14,097 nt of DNA from Pelagophyceae sp. CCMP2097 (lineage: Eukaryota > Sar > Pelagophyceae), in contig MU657173.1 of assembly GCA_026770575.1 (NCBI GenBank), positions 267,813 through 281,909 on the forward strand. Reading direction: 5' to 3'. A program made the position numbers and the translations under genes. The notes under the pieces are model-generated. The model saw nothing but the letters and a program-made list of their open reading frames with translations. It did not search any database and was not told where the DNA came from. Below are positions 1-7,653 of the stretch, one piece after another. Every line of letters begins with the position of its first letter. Position 1 is the stretch's first letter.

Positions 1-501
1 CGGTGCAGATTTGAATATCCAGAAGGCCTCGCAGTCGGCCGACGGACATGCGCGTGTAAGCTCCGCGGGGATCCCGATTTGTGCCGTAGTGGGCTACCCC
101 GAAGCAGGAAAGTGAATCTGCCGATATGCTCGCAGGTGTCATGGCCATATATATTATCGTCGTCCGTCGCCTCGGTTCAGCTCGCGGGACTCAACAAAGC
201 CCGCCAGCAGGGGAGGGGCGTCCTCAATGGTCTTCACTTTTGCGAGGCCGAGAGGTTCTCTACTGGGTCTGGACGTCGAGTGTTGCCTGGTCAGCCCGCG
301 TCCCCCAAGGAGGCGACTCGGATCAAAGAGGCCTCAGTGGTCCGTCCGAAGTGAAGCTCGCCGTCGCAAGGGGGCATCTTCGAGGGCCAACAAATAATTC
401 CCTCGGTGGGTGTCGACTCGGAGCGCGCGGCGGCGGTGTCCACGCGGTTGCCCCCTCCGCGCGTGATGGATGATAGGAGGAACAAGGGATCGGAGAGGCT
501 G
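1..501. other. No recognisable gene; downstream flank of the F5/8-like gene
   Basis: Short open frames exist on both strands here, but none shows a recognisable domain, and their compositions (Arg, Pro and Ser rich) are those of random GC-rich frames. The right edge abuts the stop codon of the minus-strand gene at 502, so part of the stretch is probably its 3' untranslated region. A short AT-rich patch lies near 147-158 inside otherwise GC-rich sequence. No tRNA-like fold or repeat was seen. Confidence 0.5.
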
Positions 502-1332
502 TTATCGGAAGCCGATTTCGAAGAGGCCGATTGCGTTTGGGAGTGGCACCACGACTCGGAGCTCGGGCCGGTGGTCGAGGAGGTGGGCGACAGCATTTTG
601 CGAGCAGACGAGGCGGACGAAGCGCGCGTCCACCGCCGGGACGACCTGGAACTCCTGCAGCTCGCCCGTGTCGAGCGTCGTGAACTCGGGGCTCGCGGCG
701 CGCCAGGCGCCGACGCCCCCCCCGTCGATGCAGGTCTCGAGGTGGAACGTCCGGACGGAGAGCGGGCCGCTGGGGAGCGGCGGGATGCGGACGCTGACGA
801 AGCGGATTCGTCGGGCGTCGCCGAGGTCGAAGGCGACCCACTCGCGGCCCACGCCGTTTGGGCAGGAGCCCGCCGCGGAGACCCACCACGACTCTTCCGT
901 CTCTGGCTTGGTCGTGTTGGCGTGGTTGCTAAAGCCGCCCATGCACGAAGAGGCCCCGCACGATTTGACGTGCGCCGGGTCGACGGTGCGGACGATTAGG
1001 AAGGCGAGGACGCGCGGGACGAGGTCCGCGGCGTCGAAGAGGTGCCCCGCGAGGCGGCGGAGCGCCCAGAGGGGCACTCGGCCGGCGCTCTCCTCAAAGT
1101 CCGACTCCTCGGCGCCCGGCGCTTGGAGCGCGGGCAGCGCCGTGAGGTGGCGCGCCTCGAAGCGGACCAGCGGCGCGTCCCTGTACAGCCGCACGAGGCG
1201 CTCGCCCCCGGGCGCCGCCGAAGCCAGGAGGCCGCCTGCCTCTGCGACGTGGTAATTAAACTCGGCCGCAGAGTAGACGCCGCCCTGGTGGACCTCGTCC
1301 TCGAGCTTCAGGCCGGAGACGCGGACACGCAT
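502..1332 (-). CDS. Protein with a discoidin/F5-8 type C-like (galactose-binding-fold) domain
   Basis: One open frame ends with TAA at 502-504. I chose the ATG at 1330-1332 (276 aa) because the 40 upstream in-frame residues, from an ATG at 1450-1452, are a Pro/Arg-rich stretch like untranslated GC-rich DNA; the longer form cannot be excluded. The last ~130 residues resemble a discoidin-like jelly-roll: a WW pair and a Cys-Pro-Asn-Gly loop, then EWVAFDLGDARRI, a strand reading RFVSVRIPPLP, a Thr-Leu-Asp-Thr-Gly-Glu-Leu strand, and the closing RFVRLVC and IGLFEIGFR strands. Such domains bind sugars, lipids or protein partners. No signal peptide or membrane helix is evident, so an intracellular role is possible. 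The N-terminal ~110 residues match nothing I recognise. Family assignment is by fold-like pattern only; the ligand is unknown. Confidence 0.6.
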   Translation of the reverse strand: MRVRVSGLKLEDEVHQGGVYSAAEFNYHVAEAGGLLASAAPGGERLVRLYRDAPLVRFEARHLTALPALQAPGAEESDFEESAGRVPLWALRRLAGHLFDAADLVPRVLAFLIVRTVDPAHVKSCGASSCMGGFSNHANTTKPETEESWWVSAAGSCPNGVGREWVAFDLGDARRIRFVSVRIPPLPSGPLSVRTFHLETCIDGGGVGAWRAASPEFTTLDTGELQEFQVVPAVDARFVRLVCSQNAVAHLLDHRPELRVVVPLPNAIGLFEIGFR

Positions 1333-1647
1333 CGCGCGACGGAAAGGTGCGGAGAGGCGCGGCGTGACGGGCGGTGGGCGTGGGCGCGGTGGGCGGTGCG
1401 GTGGCTTGCCCAACTTGAAAGAAGAAAATCCACGAGCCGGAACTGCACGCACAGACTCTGTTCTTGGAAAGCGGTGACCCTCGTGACCCTCGTGAGTCGT
1501 GACCGGAGGGAAGGCTTACGCGAGGCGCGACGTGGATGGCAGGGCGTGGACGAGCAGAGGCAGACTGAGATCGGATGGGGGCACAGCACACGTGATTAAG
1601 GAATTTTTGAGGCGGGTCATTGGTCAACACCGCCTGGAATCGGCGGG
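1333..1647. other. Intergenic stretch between two minus-strand genes
   Basis: This lies between the chosen start of the F5/8-like gene and the stop of the PHD-PH gene. It should hold the promoter of the former and the 3' untranslated region of the latter. If the longer N-terminus starting at 1452 is real, only about 195 bp is non-coding. A short direct repeat of gtgaccctcgtga type sits near 1474-1500. No other element was recognised. Confidence 0.4.
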
Positions 1648-3489
1648 TCACGCCGCCTGAAATCCGACAGAGGCAGAGGACTTGGTGTCGGCAGCGGACT
1701 TTGCGTCGGCGTTTGACTTGGGCTCTCTATTCGACGCCGTCATGAGCTGCAGCGCGTGCTTGAGGCCGTGGGCGTGGCGGAGGCGGCAGAGCTCGAGGGC
1801 GAAGACCCAGGTGGCAACGGTGGGCTTGTCGAGGGGCGAGAAGACCCATCGGCGCTTGTCCGGGAGGATTAGGGCAAAGGCGTGCCGGTCGCCGACGTGC
1901 TCTACTGTCGCCTTGTGTGCCAGGACGGAGAGTCTGGCCTTTGGCGCGCCGGGCTCGGGGTAGAGCTCGAAGACGCCGTCGGCGAGCGTGGCCCACCAGA
2001 GGTGCGAGCGGCCCTTGGACGTCGCGGCGGCCGCGGGACCCTTGAGCGCGTCGATGTGCGGGCCCTCGACCCATGCCGCCGCGTTCCAGAGCGAGTTCAG
2101 GGCCTCGACCTGGACGCGCAGCTCGGCGGCAGCGATTGCGGGGTGGAGCGAGGCGTTCATGTCCCGCAAGTCGTCGCGCGTCTGGTCGCGGAGCGGGTAT
2201 CTGGCGAGTTTTAAGGGCACGCTGACCCACCTCTGGGCGCCGGCGCGGCCGTCGATCTTCGCGAACTCGTTTGCGCCCGGGCCGAGTCGCAGCGAACCCT
2301 GGCCGACGAGAGTTGTCATCTCGATGCGCTGGTCCACGCCGAGCTTGTGCCGCAAAAACAATGTGAAGACTAGGGTCACGTCAAAGGGCGACCCGTGCAA
2401 AACGCACTCCTGCGGCAGCGCCGCAACCAGCTGCGTGCCGCCCTCGGCGGACGCGACGTCGACGAGGCTCGCCGCCGCCGGCGCGCGCGCGGCCGCGTCG
2501 CCGTTCGCCGGCGCCCGCAAGGTGTGCCGCGGCGCGGGCTTTGGGGCGATTCGGCGCAGCGGGGCCTCGTCGAGGTCGAAGTTAAAGAGCACGGCGCGCC
2601 CCGCCCGGTCCCGCACGGTGAGCACGCCGAAGACGGCCGCGTGCTCGGGCACGGCTTTCGCGCCGCGGGCGTAGACGATTGTGCACTCGCGCAAGCGCAC
2701 GGCGAGGCAGCGCGGCATCTTCCATCGCTGGGCGCAGAAGCGCTGCCGCTGGAGCACCTTGCGGCCGGCGGCTTGGGCGAAGACGACCAAACGCTTCCGG
2801 ACGTCGTAGCGAAGGCGCGCGACCCAGGCCGAGGCGGCGCGGCCGATCATGTCCCCCGCGACGGTTTGCCGGGCCGCGTCTCGCCGCTTCGCGAGGGCGT
2901 CGAGGCGGTGGCAGGCGCGCTCGGCCAGGTCCGCGCGGCAAGAGTGGCAGCACAGCCGCGTAGAGTGCGAATCCAAAGGGCTGGCCCAGTCTTCGTGCTC
3001 GGATGCGACGCAGGCGGCGTGGGCGACGTTTGGGCAGTGGAAGCAGGCGACGCCGTCGGTGAGGAGCGCGAGCTTGCAGCAAAAGACGCAGACTAGATGT
3101 CTTTTGGCCAGATCGCTCTTCCGCACCAACGTCGCCTCGGCGACATCGTCCACCGCGACGCGGCCCAGGCGGTTCGACAAAGAGGCGAGCTTTGCTACAG
3201 CAGCGGAGAGCGTATCGTTGCGCGCGCGGCCGGAGAAGAGGCGGCCCGCGGCGATGGCGTCTTTTGCCGCCGTAAACTTACTCTTGAGGTGCATCCTCCG
3301 CGCCCCGCGCTCCGCGGCGTCGCCGACGTGCCGCGCGCGCGCCGCAAAGGTCTCGACGTAGTGGCCCCGAGACGCGCCGTTGGCAGTAAAAGGTTTGCGG
3401 TGCCGCGCCGCAAAGCCCTGCGCCGCAAAGCCCTGCGCCGCGCCGTCCCTGCCAAACGGACTCGCCTGCGCAGCGCCCGGGGCGCACAT
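1648..3489 (-). CDS. PHD-type zinc finger and PH-domain protein
   Basis: A single 613-residue open frame without need of introns, ending in TGA at 1648-1650. Residues 134-184 carry a complete C4HC3 PHD pattern: C134-x2-C137, C149-x2-C152, H157-x2-C160 and C181-x2-C184. PHD fingers usually read histone tails, though some act in other protein or lipid contacts. Residues about 495-572 look like a pleckstrin homology domain: SHLWWATLADGVFELYPE, then a strand ending HAFALILPDKRRWVF, then a helix with the expected late Trp (TVATWVFALELCRL). Between them, residues 255-480 are strand-rich and unassigned, possibly C2-like. The first ~60 residues are Ala/Gly/Arg-rich and include a repeated AAQGF peptide from a 15-bp duplication, so M66 is an alternative start. 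The C-terminus is Lys/Ser/Ala-rich. It is divergent from the TTC5 gene, 182 bp apart. Function is not known; chromatin reading or phosphoinositide signalling are both possible. Confidence 0.75.
   Translation of the reverse strand: MCAPGAAQASPFGRDGAAQGFAAQGFAARHRKPFTANGASRGHYVETFAARARHVGDAAERGARRMHLKSKFTAAKDAIAAGRLFSGRARNDTLSAAVAKLASLSNRLGRVAVDDVAEATLVRKSDLAKRHLVCVFCCKLALLTDGVACFHCPNVAHAACVASEHEDWASPLDSHSTRLCCHSCRADLAERACHRLDALAKRRDAARQTVAGDMIGRAASAWVARLRYDVRKRLVVFAQAAGRKVLQRQRFCAQRWKMPRCLAVRLRECTIVYARGAKAVPEHAAVFGVLTVRDRAGRAVLFNFDLDEAPLRRIAPKPAPRHTLRAPANGDAAARAPAAASLVDVASAEGGTQLVAALPQECVLHGSPFDVTLVFTLFLRHKLGVDQRIEMTTLVGQGSLRLGPGANEFAKIDGRAGAQRWVSVPLKLARYPLRDQTRDDLRDMNASLHPAIAAAELRVQVEALNSLWNAAAWVEGPHIDALKGPAAAATSKGRSHLWWATLADGVFELYPEPGAPKARLSVLAHKATVEHVGDRHAFALILPDKRRWVFSPLDKPTVATWVFALELCRLRHAHGLKHALQLMTASNREPKSNADAKSAADTKSSASVGFQAA
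3406..3435. repeat. 15-bp exact tandem duplication inside the PHD-PH gene
   Basis: The unit cgccgcaaagccctg occurs at 3406-3420 and again at 3421-3435, followed by a partial third copy. It is in frame with the minus-strand gene and yields the repeated peptide AAQGF. It looks like recent replication slippage in a low-complexity N-terminus. Confidence 0.85.
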
Positions 3490-3671
3490 GCCCCCGGGGC
3501 GACCCTTGCGCGCGCCGGCGGTCTCTCCCAGAGGGTCGCGACGTCGCGCGCGACGTCGGCGTTTGCAATTGGGCCGCAGACGTTCGGAGAAAGGGCGCTT
3601 AGCGCCACATCGACGAAGACTTGTTTCAGCCCCTCTCTTGCGGTTTGATTGAACGCGCTCCGCACCGCGCG
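3490..3671. promoter_or_regulatory. Divergent (bidirectional) promoter between PHD-PH and TTC5 genes
   Basis: The two start codons face away from each other with 182 bp between them, so this segment must hold both promoters and both 5' untranslated regions. It contains a 20-bp perfect palindrome at 3539-3558 that includes two GACGTC hexamers 12 bp apart; GACGTC cores are typical bZIP/CREB-type sites. No TATA box is obvious. A polypyrimidine-rich run lies near 3626-3641, just upstream of the TTC5 start. Confidence 0.55.
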
Positions 3672-5785
3672 ATGAGCGCGATGGAGGCGTCGATCGGCGT
3701 CGAAGCGCAGCTCGTCGACCTCTGGCGCTGCCGCGACGCCTTCTTCGCCACCGACCCGGCGCGGAAGAAGGTTCGTCGCCGGGGCCGTTGCAGGAGAGAG
3801 CTCGGCCCCAAACGCACCGGCCGCCGGGCCTTTGCCGAGCGCGCTACGCCGCAGGAGCTGCTGCAGCAGCGCGTCGACGGCGTGCTCCGCGCGCTCGAGG
3901 CGTCGCCAGCAAAGGGCGCCGATCAGCGAGCGCGCGCCGCCTACGCACGCCGGCCCGCGTCTGGCCCGCAATGGCGCGGACTCGCGGGAACCCGCGTACT
4001 CGCAGGTCAAGGGTCGTGCGCTGGATGCATCCGAGGCGTTCTCGGCCGAGGCCGAGGCGGAGCTCTCGCGTGCTCTGAAGCTGGCGCCGGGGGACGCTGA
4101 GGCCTGGGCGGCGCTCGGCCACGCACTCTGGAAGAAAAGAGACATCGAAATGGCCCGCGACTGCTTCGCAGCATGCCTCGACCGCGCGCCGGCCAACGTG
4201 CGTCGCGCCGCAGCGCGCGGTGCGGGCCTTGTGCGGGGCGGCCTCGCGGAAGGTCGCGGGCGGCCTCGCGGCGCGCCGCAGCCGCGCCGCGCAGGTCGTC
4301 GCGCTGCGGTCGCTGTCGATGCTCGCGCGCGCCGTGCCGAAAAATGCGCCGGCCAAGGTGGGTCTTGGCGCGCGCGCAGCGCGCGGCGGCGCGCGGCGGA
4401 CGCTCGGCGCTTAGGGCGCGGCGCCGGCCGAGGACGGGTTTGACCTCTCGGTCCGCCTCGCCAAGGCGGCCGTCGCGGCCGACTACGACGACGCAGAGTC
4501 GTGGTACGTCCTCGGCAACGCGCAAGTCGCGAGGTGCGTCGCCGCGAGGGATCCGTCGCTTGCTCGGAAGCGTTCCGGCGCAGGTTCTTCAACGACGGCC
4601 GTGCGAACACCCTGCGCCAGCGGCGGGGCTATCGAGAGGCCCTCAACACCGCCGTATCGACGCCGTGTCCGCAGGCGCGGGCCGCAACGCGGCGGACCTC
4701 CGCGGGGCGAGCAAGGCGTACGCGCGGGCCGACGGCAAGTACACCTCCGCCGCCGAGGCGCCGCTCCCCGCGGGCTTTGTGCCGTCCGAGGGCCGATGGG
4801 GCAACCCCGACCTCTACTTCAACCGCGCCAACCTCTTGCGCTACCTCGAGGACTATGCCCCAGCCTGCGTGTGCGTCTTCGCCCCAGCACGCGGCATCGG
4901 GCGAAGTCAATGGCGGAATAGGGATCTGGAGCGCGCGGCGGCGCTGGACGCGAGCCTCGGGGCCGCGGACGTGCGGCAGGACGCGCTGCGCTGGGTGCGG
5001 CGCGTCGGCGACCTCGTCCGCCGCGGCGCCGGTGTCAAGCCCAAACGTCTCGGCCCGCGTCTCTCGCAGAAAGCTCATTTGCGGGACGGGCTTGCGCGCG
5101 GGACATCGCAGAGGTTGGACGCGCCCACTCGGAGAGGCCGGCCTTCTTCTGTTATGCACTCCACAGGTCGGAGCGAGCTGGACAAGTCGGTGCGCGACGC
5201 GGCCCTCGAGGCGGCGGCGCGCGGCGACGCGGCCTACGCGCGCCTCGGCGACCTCGAAACGACGCCGGGCGGCGCCGAGCACTACGGATCCGCGTCGCCG
5301 AACGCGGGTCGGAAGATCGTCGTCGTCATCGCGCTCGAGCTCCGGCGAGACACGGCCGTGCCGCCCGACGCGCTCATCGCGCTCGCGTACGACGGCGCCG
5401 CTGTGCGCCCCCCCGCCACCATGGGACCGACTCGCCCGGTTGCGGCGTGGTCGAAACGTCCCTGGCCGGTCCGCTCGACGCGTCCTCGCCGAATAGGAGC
5501 CCACTTGCGTGGCGCTGTCCATCTACGACGGCGCGACGGAGCGGCTCCTCTCCGGCTGCCGCTGCGTCATCGACGACCCCGTCGTCGTGCACATCCCCGT
5601 CGCGCGCGAGGGGCCCGACGACGCGGCGCCAGCGTCGTGAGTCGCCTCGCCTTCCACGCCGCATCCAGAGAGCGGTATTCGGCAGGTACGTGACGATCCG
5701 CATCACGGACGCGTCCAAGATCACCGTCGACGGCGCGCCGCTGCCCAGGCGCCTCTCCGGCGCCGCGTCCAGCACGACCCAATAA
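3672..5785 (+). CDS. TTC5: TTC5/Strap homologue (TPR repeats plus C-terminal OB fold), multi-exon
   Basis: Model by eye, exons: 3672-3944, 4006-4197, 4295-4357, 4415-4533, 4584-4600, 4675-4870, 4922-5402, 5497-5636, 5686-5785 (527 codons). Two in-frame stretches, 3771-3839 and 5059-5166, also begin with GT and end with AG and lack counterparts in TTC5; removing both gives 467 aa, close to the ~440 aa of animal TTC5. Matches to TTC5 run in order: VDLWRCRDAFFATDPARKK near the N-terminus; a TPR with AWAALGHALWKKRDIEMA; LSMLARAVPKN; a TPR with AESWYVLGNAQ; a TPR with NPDLYFNRANLLRYLEDY and ERAAALD; a VKPKRLGPRL linker; and a C-terminal OB-fold region (RKIVVVIALELRR, CVALSIYDG, YVTIRITDAS). Animal TTC5 binds nascent tubulin at the ribosome and triggers tubulin mRNA decay, and is also a p300 cofactor. 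All introns keep phase; the first needs a GC donor. Stop is TAA at 5783-5785; eL29 follows on the same strand. Confidence 0.85.
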
Positions 5786-5893
5786 GCGACGCCAAATGTC
5801 CGCTGCTTTTTAATTTAAAAAAAATTGAAACCTCTCTCTCATATTGTTCGCCCTTTCTCGCCAAAGGTCCACAGAGTCGTTCCCAAACTCAAA
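5786..5893 (+). promoter_or_regulatory. Compact TTC5-eL29 spacer with AT-only tract and pyrimidine-rich leader
   Basis: Only 108 bp separate the TTC5 stop from the eL29 start. A 20-bp run of A and T only (5807-5826) stands out in a very GC-rich neighbourhood and may serve TTC5 transcript ending, eL29 initiation, or both. It is followed by a pyrimidine-rich leader (cctctctctc at 5831-5840, then ccctttctc), reminiscent of the leaders of ribosomal protein genes in other eukaryotes. An in-frame upstream ATG at 5825 is probably not used, because eL29 proteins start at the second ATG. Confidence 0.5.
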
Positions 5894-6118
5894 ATGGTGA
5901 AGCAAAAGAACCACACGGCGCGCAACAAGACGGTCAAGGACCACGCAAACGGCATCAAGAAGGTGCCGAACTTCCGGTATAAGTCGCTCAAGGGCGTCGA
6001 CCCCAAGTTCCTGCGCAACCTGCGCTTTGCCAAGAAGTGGAACAACGTCGCCGGCGGCCGACCCAAGGAGGAGAGCGACGACGAGGCGGAGGACGACGAC
6101 AAGGCCGAGGACGAGTAA
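5894..6118 (+). CDS. RPL29: 60S ribosomal protein eL29 with acidic C-terminal tail
   Basis: A 74-residue protein. The start at 5894 gives the family N-terminus MVKQKNHT; an earlier in-frame ATG at 5825 would add 23 residues not seen in eL29. Hallmarks are [19 protein letters not shown] (residues 5-23) and [12 protein letters not shown] (31-42), followed by RFAKKWNN. eL29 is a small basic component of the cytosolic large subunit. No intron is required in the coding part. The oddity is residues 59-74, where 12 of 16 are Asp or Glu; yeast eL29 ends soon after the core with basic residues, and the animal protein has a longer basic tail. The tail is in frame and continuous up to TAA at 6116-6118, so it is not an obvious frameshift. 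Identification is firm; the role of the tail is unknown. Confidence 0.95.
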   Translation: MVKQKNHTARNKTVKDHANGIKKVPNFRYKSLKGVDPKFLRNLRFAKKWNNVAGGRPKEESDDEAEDDDKAEDE

Positions 6119-6507
6119 ACTCATAATCACCCTGTTCAAATCTACCCCTCGCGGCATCTCGCTTCTGTGCGCGGCGCGCCCCGGGCAAACGACGTCGGAT
6201 CGTCGACGATGGGGGCGACGAGGGAAGACGATGCGCACGGCGGCGCGCCTGCGGCACGCGCCGCATCTCGACGCGTCGCCGCGGCGACGGGCGGACGCGC
6301 ACACAAGAAAATCGGCTCGAGGAACGTGCGACGGCCCGCGCCACGCCCGCATACGATACGAAGCGGCAGGCATCGTGCCGCGGCGGCGTCGGCCAGAACG
6401 AGGATGCCAGGAGCCACGGCATCGAGCGCCGGCTTCGAGGGGACTCCTTCATCGAAGAAAAGTCCATCGAAAGTTGATTGAGTTGCGGGCCGCGCGCCGG
6501 TCATCGG
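6119..6507. other. No supported gene downstream of eL29
   Basis: The stretch follows the eL29 stop and precedes the tandem repeat. Open frames on both strands are Arg/Ala-rich with no recognisable domain. It probably holds the eL29 3' untranslated region. No homology, RNA gene or clear terminator was seen. Confidence 0.4.
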
Positions 6508-6835
6508 TCGGTTCGTCGGTCGGTGGTCCGCATCGTGGTCCCGTCGAGTGTTGTTGGTTCGTTGGTAGTCAAGTTGCCCACAGAGTGTGTCGCGGTGCTC
6601 CGAGGCATAAGTACATCATGAGGGAGCCGTCGGGCGCGTCCGACGGGTCGGTCGGTAGTCGGTTCGCCGACGGTGGTCCGCATCGTGATCCCGTCGAGAG
6701 TGTGATCGGTACGACGGTAGTTAGCTGCACTCGTGTTGCCCACCGAGCGCGGTGCTCCGTGGCTTGCATACATTATGAGAGAGCCGTCAGTCGCGTTTAA
6801 ACGCGTCCGACGGCGGGGCGCGTCCGACGGCGGGG
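6508..6835. repeat. Two diverged ~150-bp tandem repeat copies plus short GC repeats
   Basis: Copy A (about 6508-6657) and copy B (about 6658-6805) share ordered blocks: ggtggtccgcatcgtg at 6522 and 6672, tcccgtcgag, gttgccca, gcggtgctccg, a block ending gagccgtc, and gcgtccgacgg. Spacing is about 150 bp at the left and 157 bp at the right, so small insertions and deletions have accumulated. Copy B ends with a 14-bp palindrome, cgcgtttaaacgcg, at 6792-6805, which overlaps a 16-bp exact repeat (6803-6818 and 6820-6835). The minus strand has open frames through it, but equivalent blocks fall in different frames in the two copies, so coding is unlikely. It may be a minisatellite fragment or the remnant of a dispersed repeat. 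Confidence 0.7.
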
Positions 6836-6861
6836 CCGCGTTCGAGGGGCCTTTCGGGCCG

Positions 6862-7473
6862 TCAGCCGAACATGACGAAGAAGGTGAGCGCGGCGGCCAT
6901 GGCCAGAATACCCGCGCGCATGCGGCGCGCGCCGCCGCGCTCGGCGTGCGTCGACGTCGTGGCGAGGAGCGTGGCCTCGTCGAAAAAGGCAAAGAACGTG
7001 AACCGAGGTGCGCCTGCGCGGCAAGGATGGGACGCCGGAATGACCCGTCTTCGCGCAGGACGGTCTGTCCCGGGATACTCTCGCCTCTGCGACGGTCCAT
7101 CCCCACGGAAGTCCGCGTTTCCGGCCCCCCGACGCCGCGGCGCGCCGCGTGGCCCGCGCACGAGCGCGAACTGGAGCGCGAGGAGGGACGGGAAGTAGCC
7201 TCGCTGGCGCACGCGGGCGGCGCCAAAGAGGCCTTGCGGCTGGCCGTTTGCGGCGCCGCCTTGGCCTTGGTTGGCTCGAACAAAGTCTCTCGAGTTACGC
7301 GCTGTCGCCTCGGCGGCCTCGCGCGCGTGCAACGCTACCAATGCCGACGCGCGCGTACGCGCGTCGGCAAGGAGCGTCTCGTCGACGCGCGCGCGGAGGC
7401 GGCCGAGCAGCGTGTCGAGCGCGTCTAGCTCGTCGCGCGTCCACTCGCCTGCGCCCGTCGTGTGATACGCCAT
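6862..7473 (-). CDS. Hypothetical protein with hydrophobic C-terminus
   Basis: The open frame ends in TGA at 6862-6864. I took the ATG at 7471-7473 (203 aa); another lies at 7528-7530. The N-terminal ~70 residues are predicted helical and charged, beginning MAYHTTGAGEWTRDELDALD and rich in Ala, Arg and Glu. The middle (about residues 75-155) is Arg/Gly/Pro-rich and may hide one or more introns: it contains GTGCGC motifs like donors elsewhere in the window and a CCGCGCAG acceptor-like site near 7016-7023, but I could not fix phases. The C-terminus reads FTFFAFFDEATLL, a short charged segment, then AGILAMAAALTFFVMFG and stop, which suits a tail-anchor or last membrane helix. I do not recognise the family. 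It lies 180 bp downstream of the U-box gene on the same strand. Confidence 0.5.
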   Translation of the reverse strand: MAYHTTGAGEWTRDELDALDTLLGRLRARVDETLLADARTRASALVALHAREAAEATARNSRDFVRANQGQGGAANGQPQGLFGAARVRQRGYFPSLLALQFALVRGPRGAPRRRGAGNADFRGDGPSQRREYPGTDRPARRRVIPASHPCRAGAPRFTFFAFFDEATLLATTSTHAERGGARRMRAGILAMAAALTFFVMFG

Positions 7474-7653
7474 GGTCGTCGTCGCACTGGCTCGCACGGC
7501 GCTCCGAAGTACGATGCTCCGAAGACTCACGGTCGCCCGACTTTTCGAGGGTGGGTTCCGAGCTGCTCGCCGCGCTCTGGGCGCCGGCCGTCGGCGCCGA
7601 GAGCCTGCGGGACAGGCGCGTGATCAACGGCGCCGAGGATGCAAGAAAGTTGC

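Noticed and set aside
470..1255. 261-residue plus-strand open frame
   Set aside because: It is a shadow of the minus-strand F5/8-like gene, with biased Arg/Ser composition and no domain.
2395..3096. 233-residue plus-strand open frame
   Set aside because: It is antisense to the PHD-PH gene, whose zinc ligands and PH strands are clearly on the minus strand.
3195..4610. 471-residue minus-strand open frame
   Set aside because: It is Arg/Ala/Ser-rich with no domain and is antisense to the TTC5 exons and off-frame to the PHD gene, both of which show real homology.
5059..5166. Certain intron inside the seventh TTC5 exon
   Set aside because: GTCTCT...CCACAG with matching phase fits, and the residues have no TTC5 counterpart. 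But it is in frame with no stop, so I left it as optional.
4173..5693. 506-residue plus-strand open frame read as one protein
   Set aside because: Only its middle (about 4675-5402) carries TTC5 homology. The two ends are Arg-rich nonsense where the true exons lie in other frames.
6508..6835. CRISPR array or phage attachment site
   Set aside because: There are only two long diverged copies, without short identical repeats and unique spacers, in a clearly eukaryotic context.
6501..7283. 260-residue minus-strand open frame through the tandem repeat
   Set aside because: Equivalent blocks of the two repeat copies fall in different frames, and its upstream half is off-frame to the hypothetical membrane protein.
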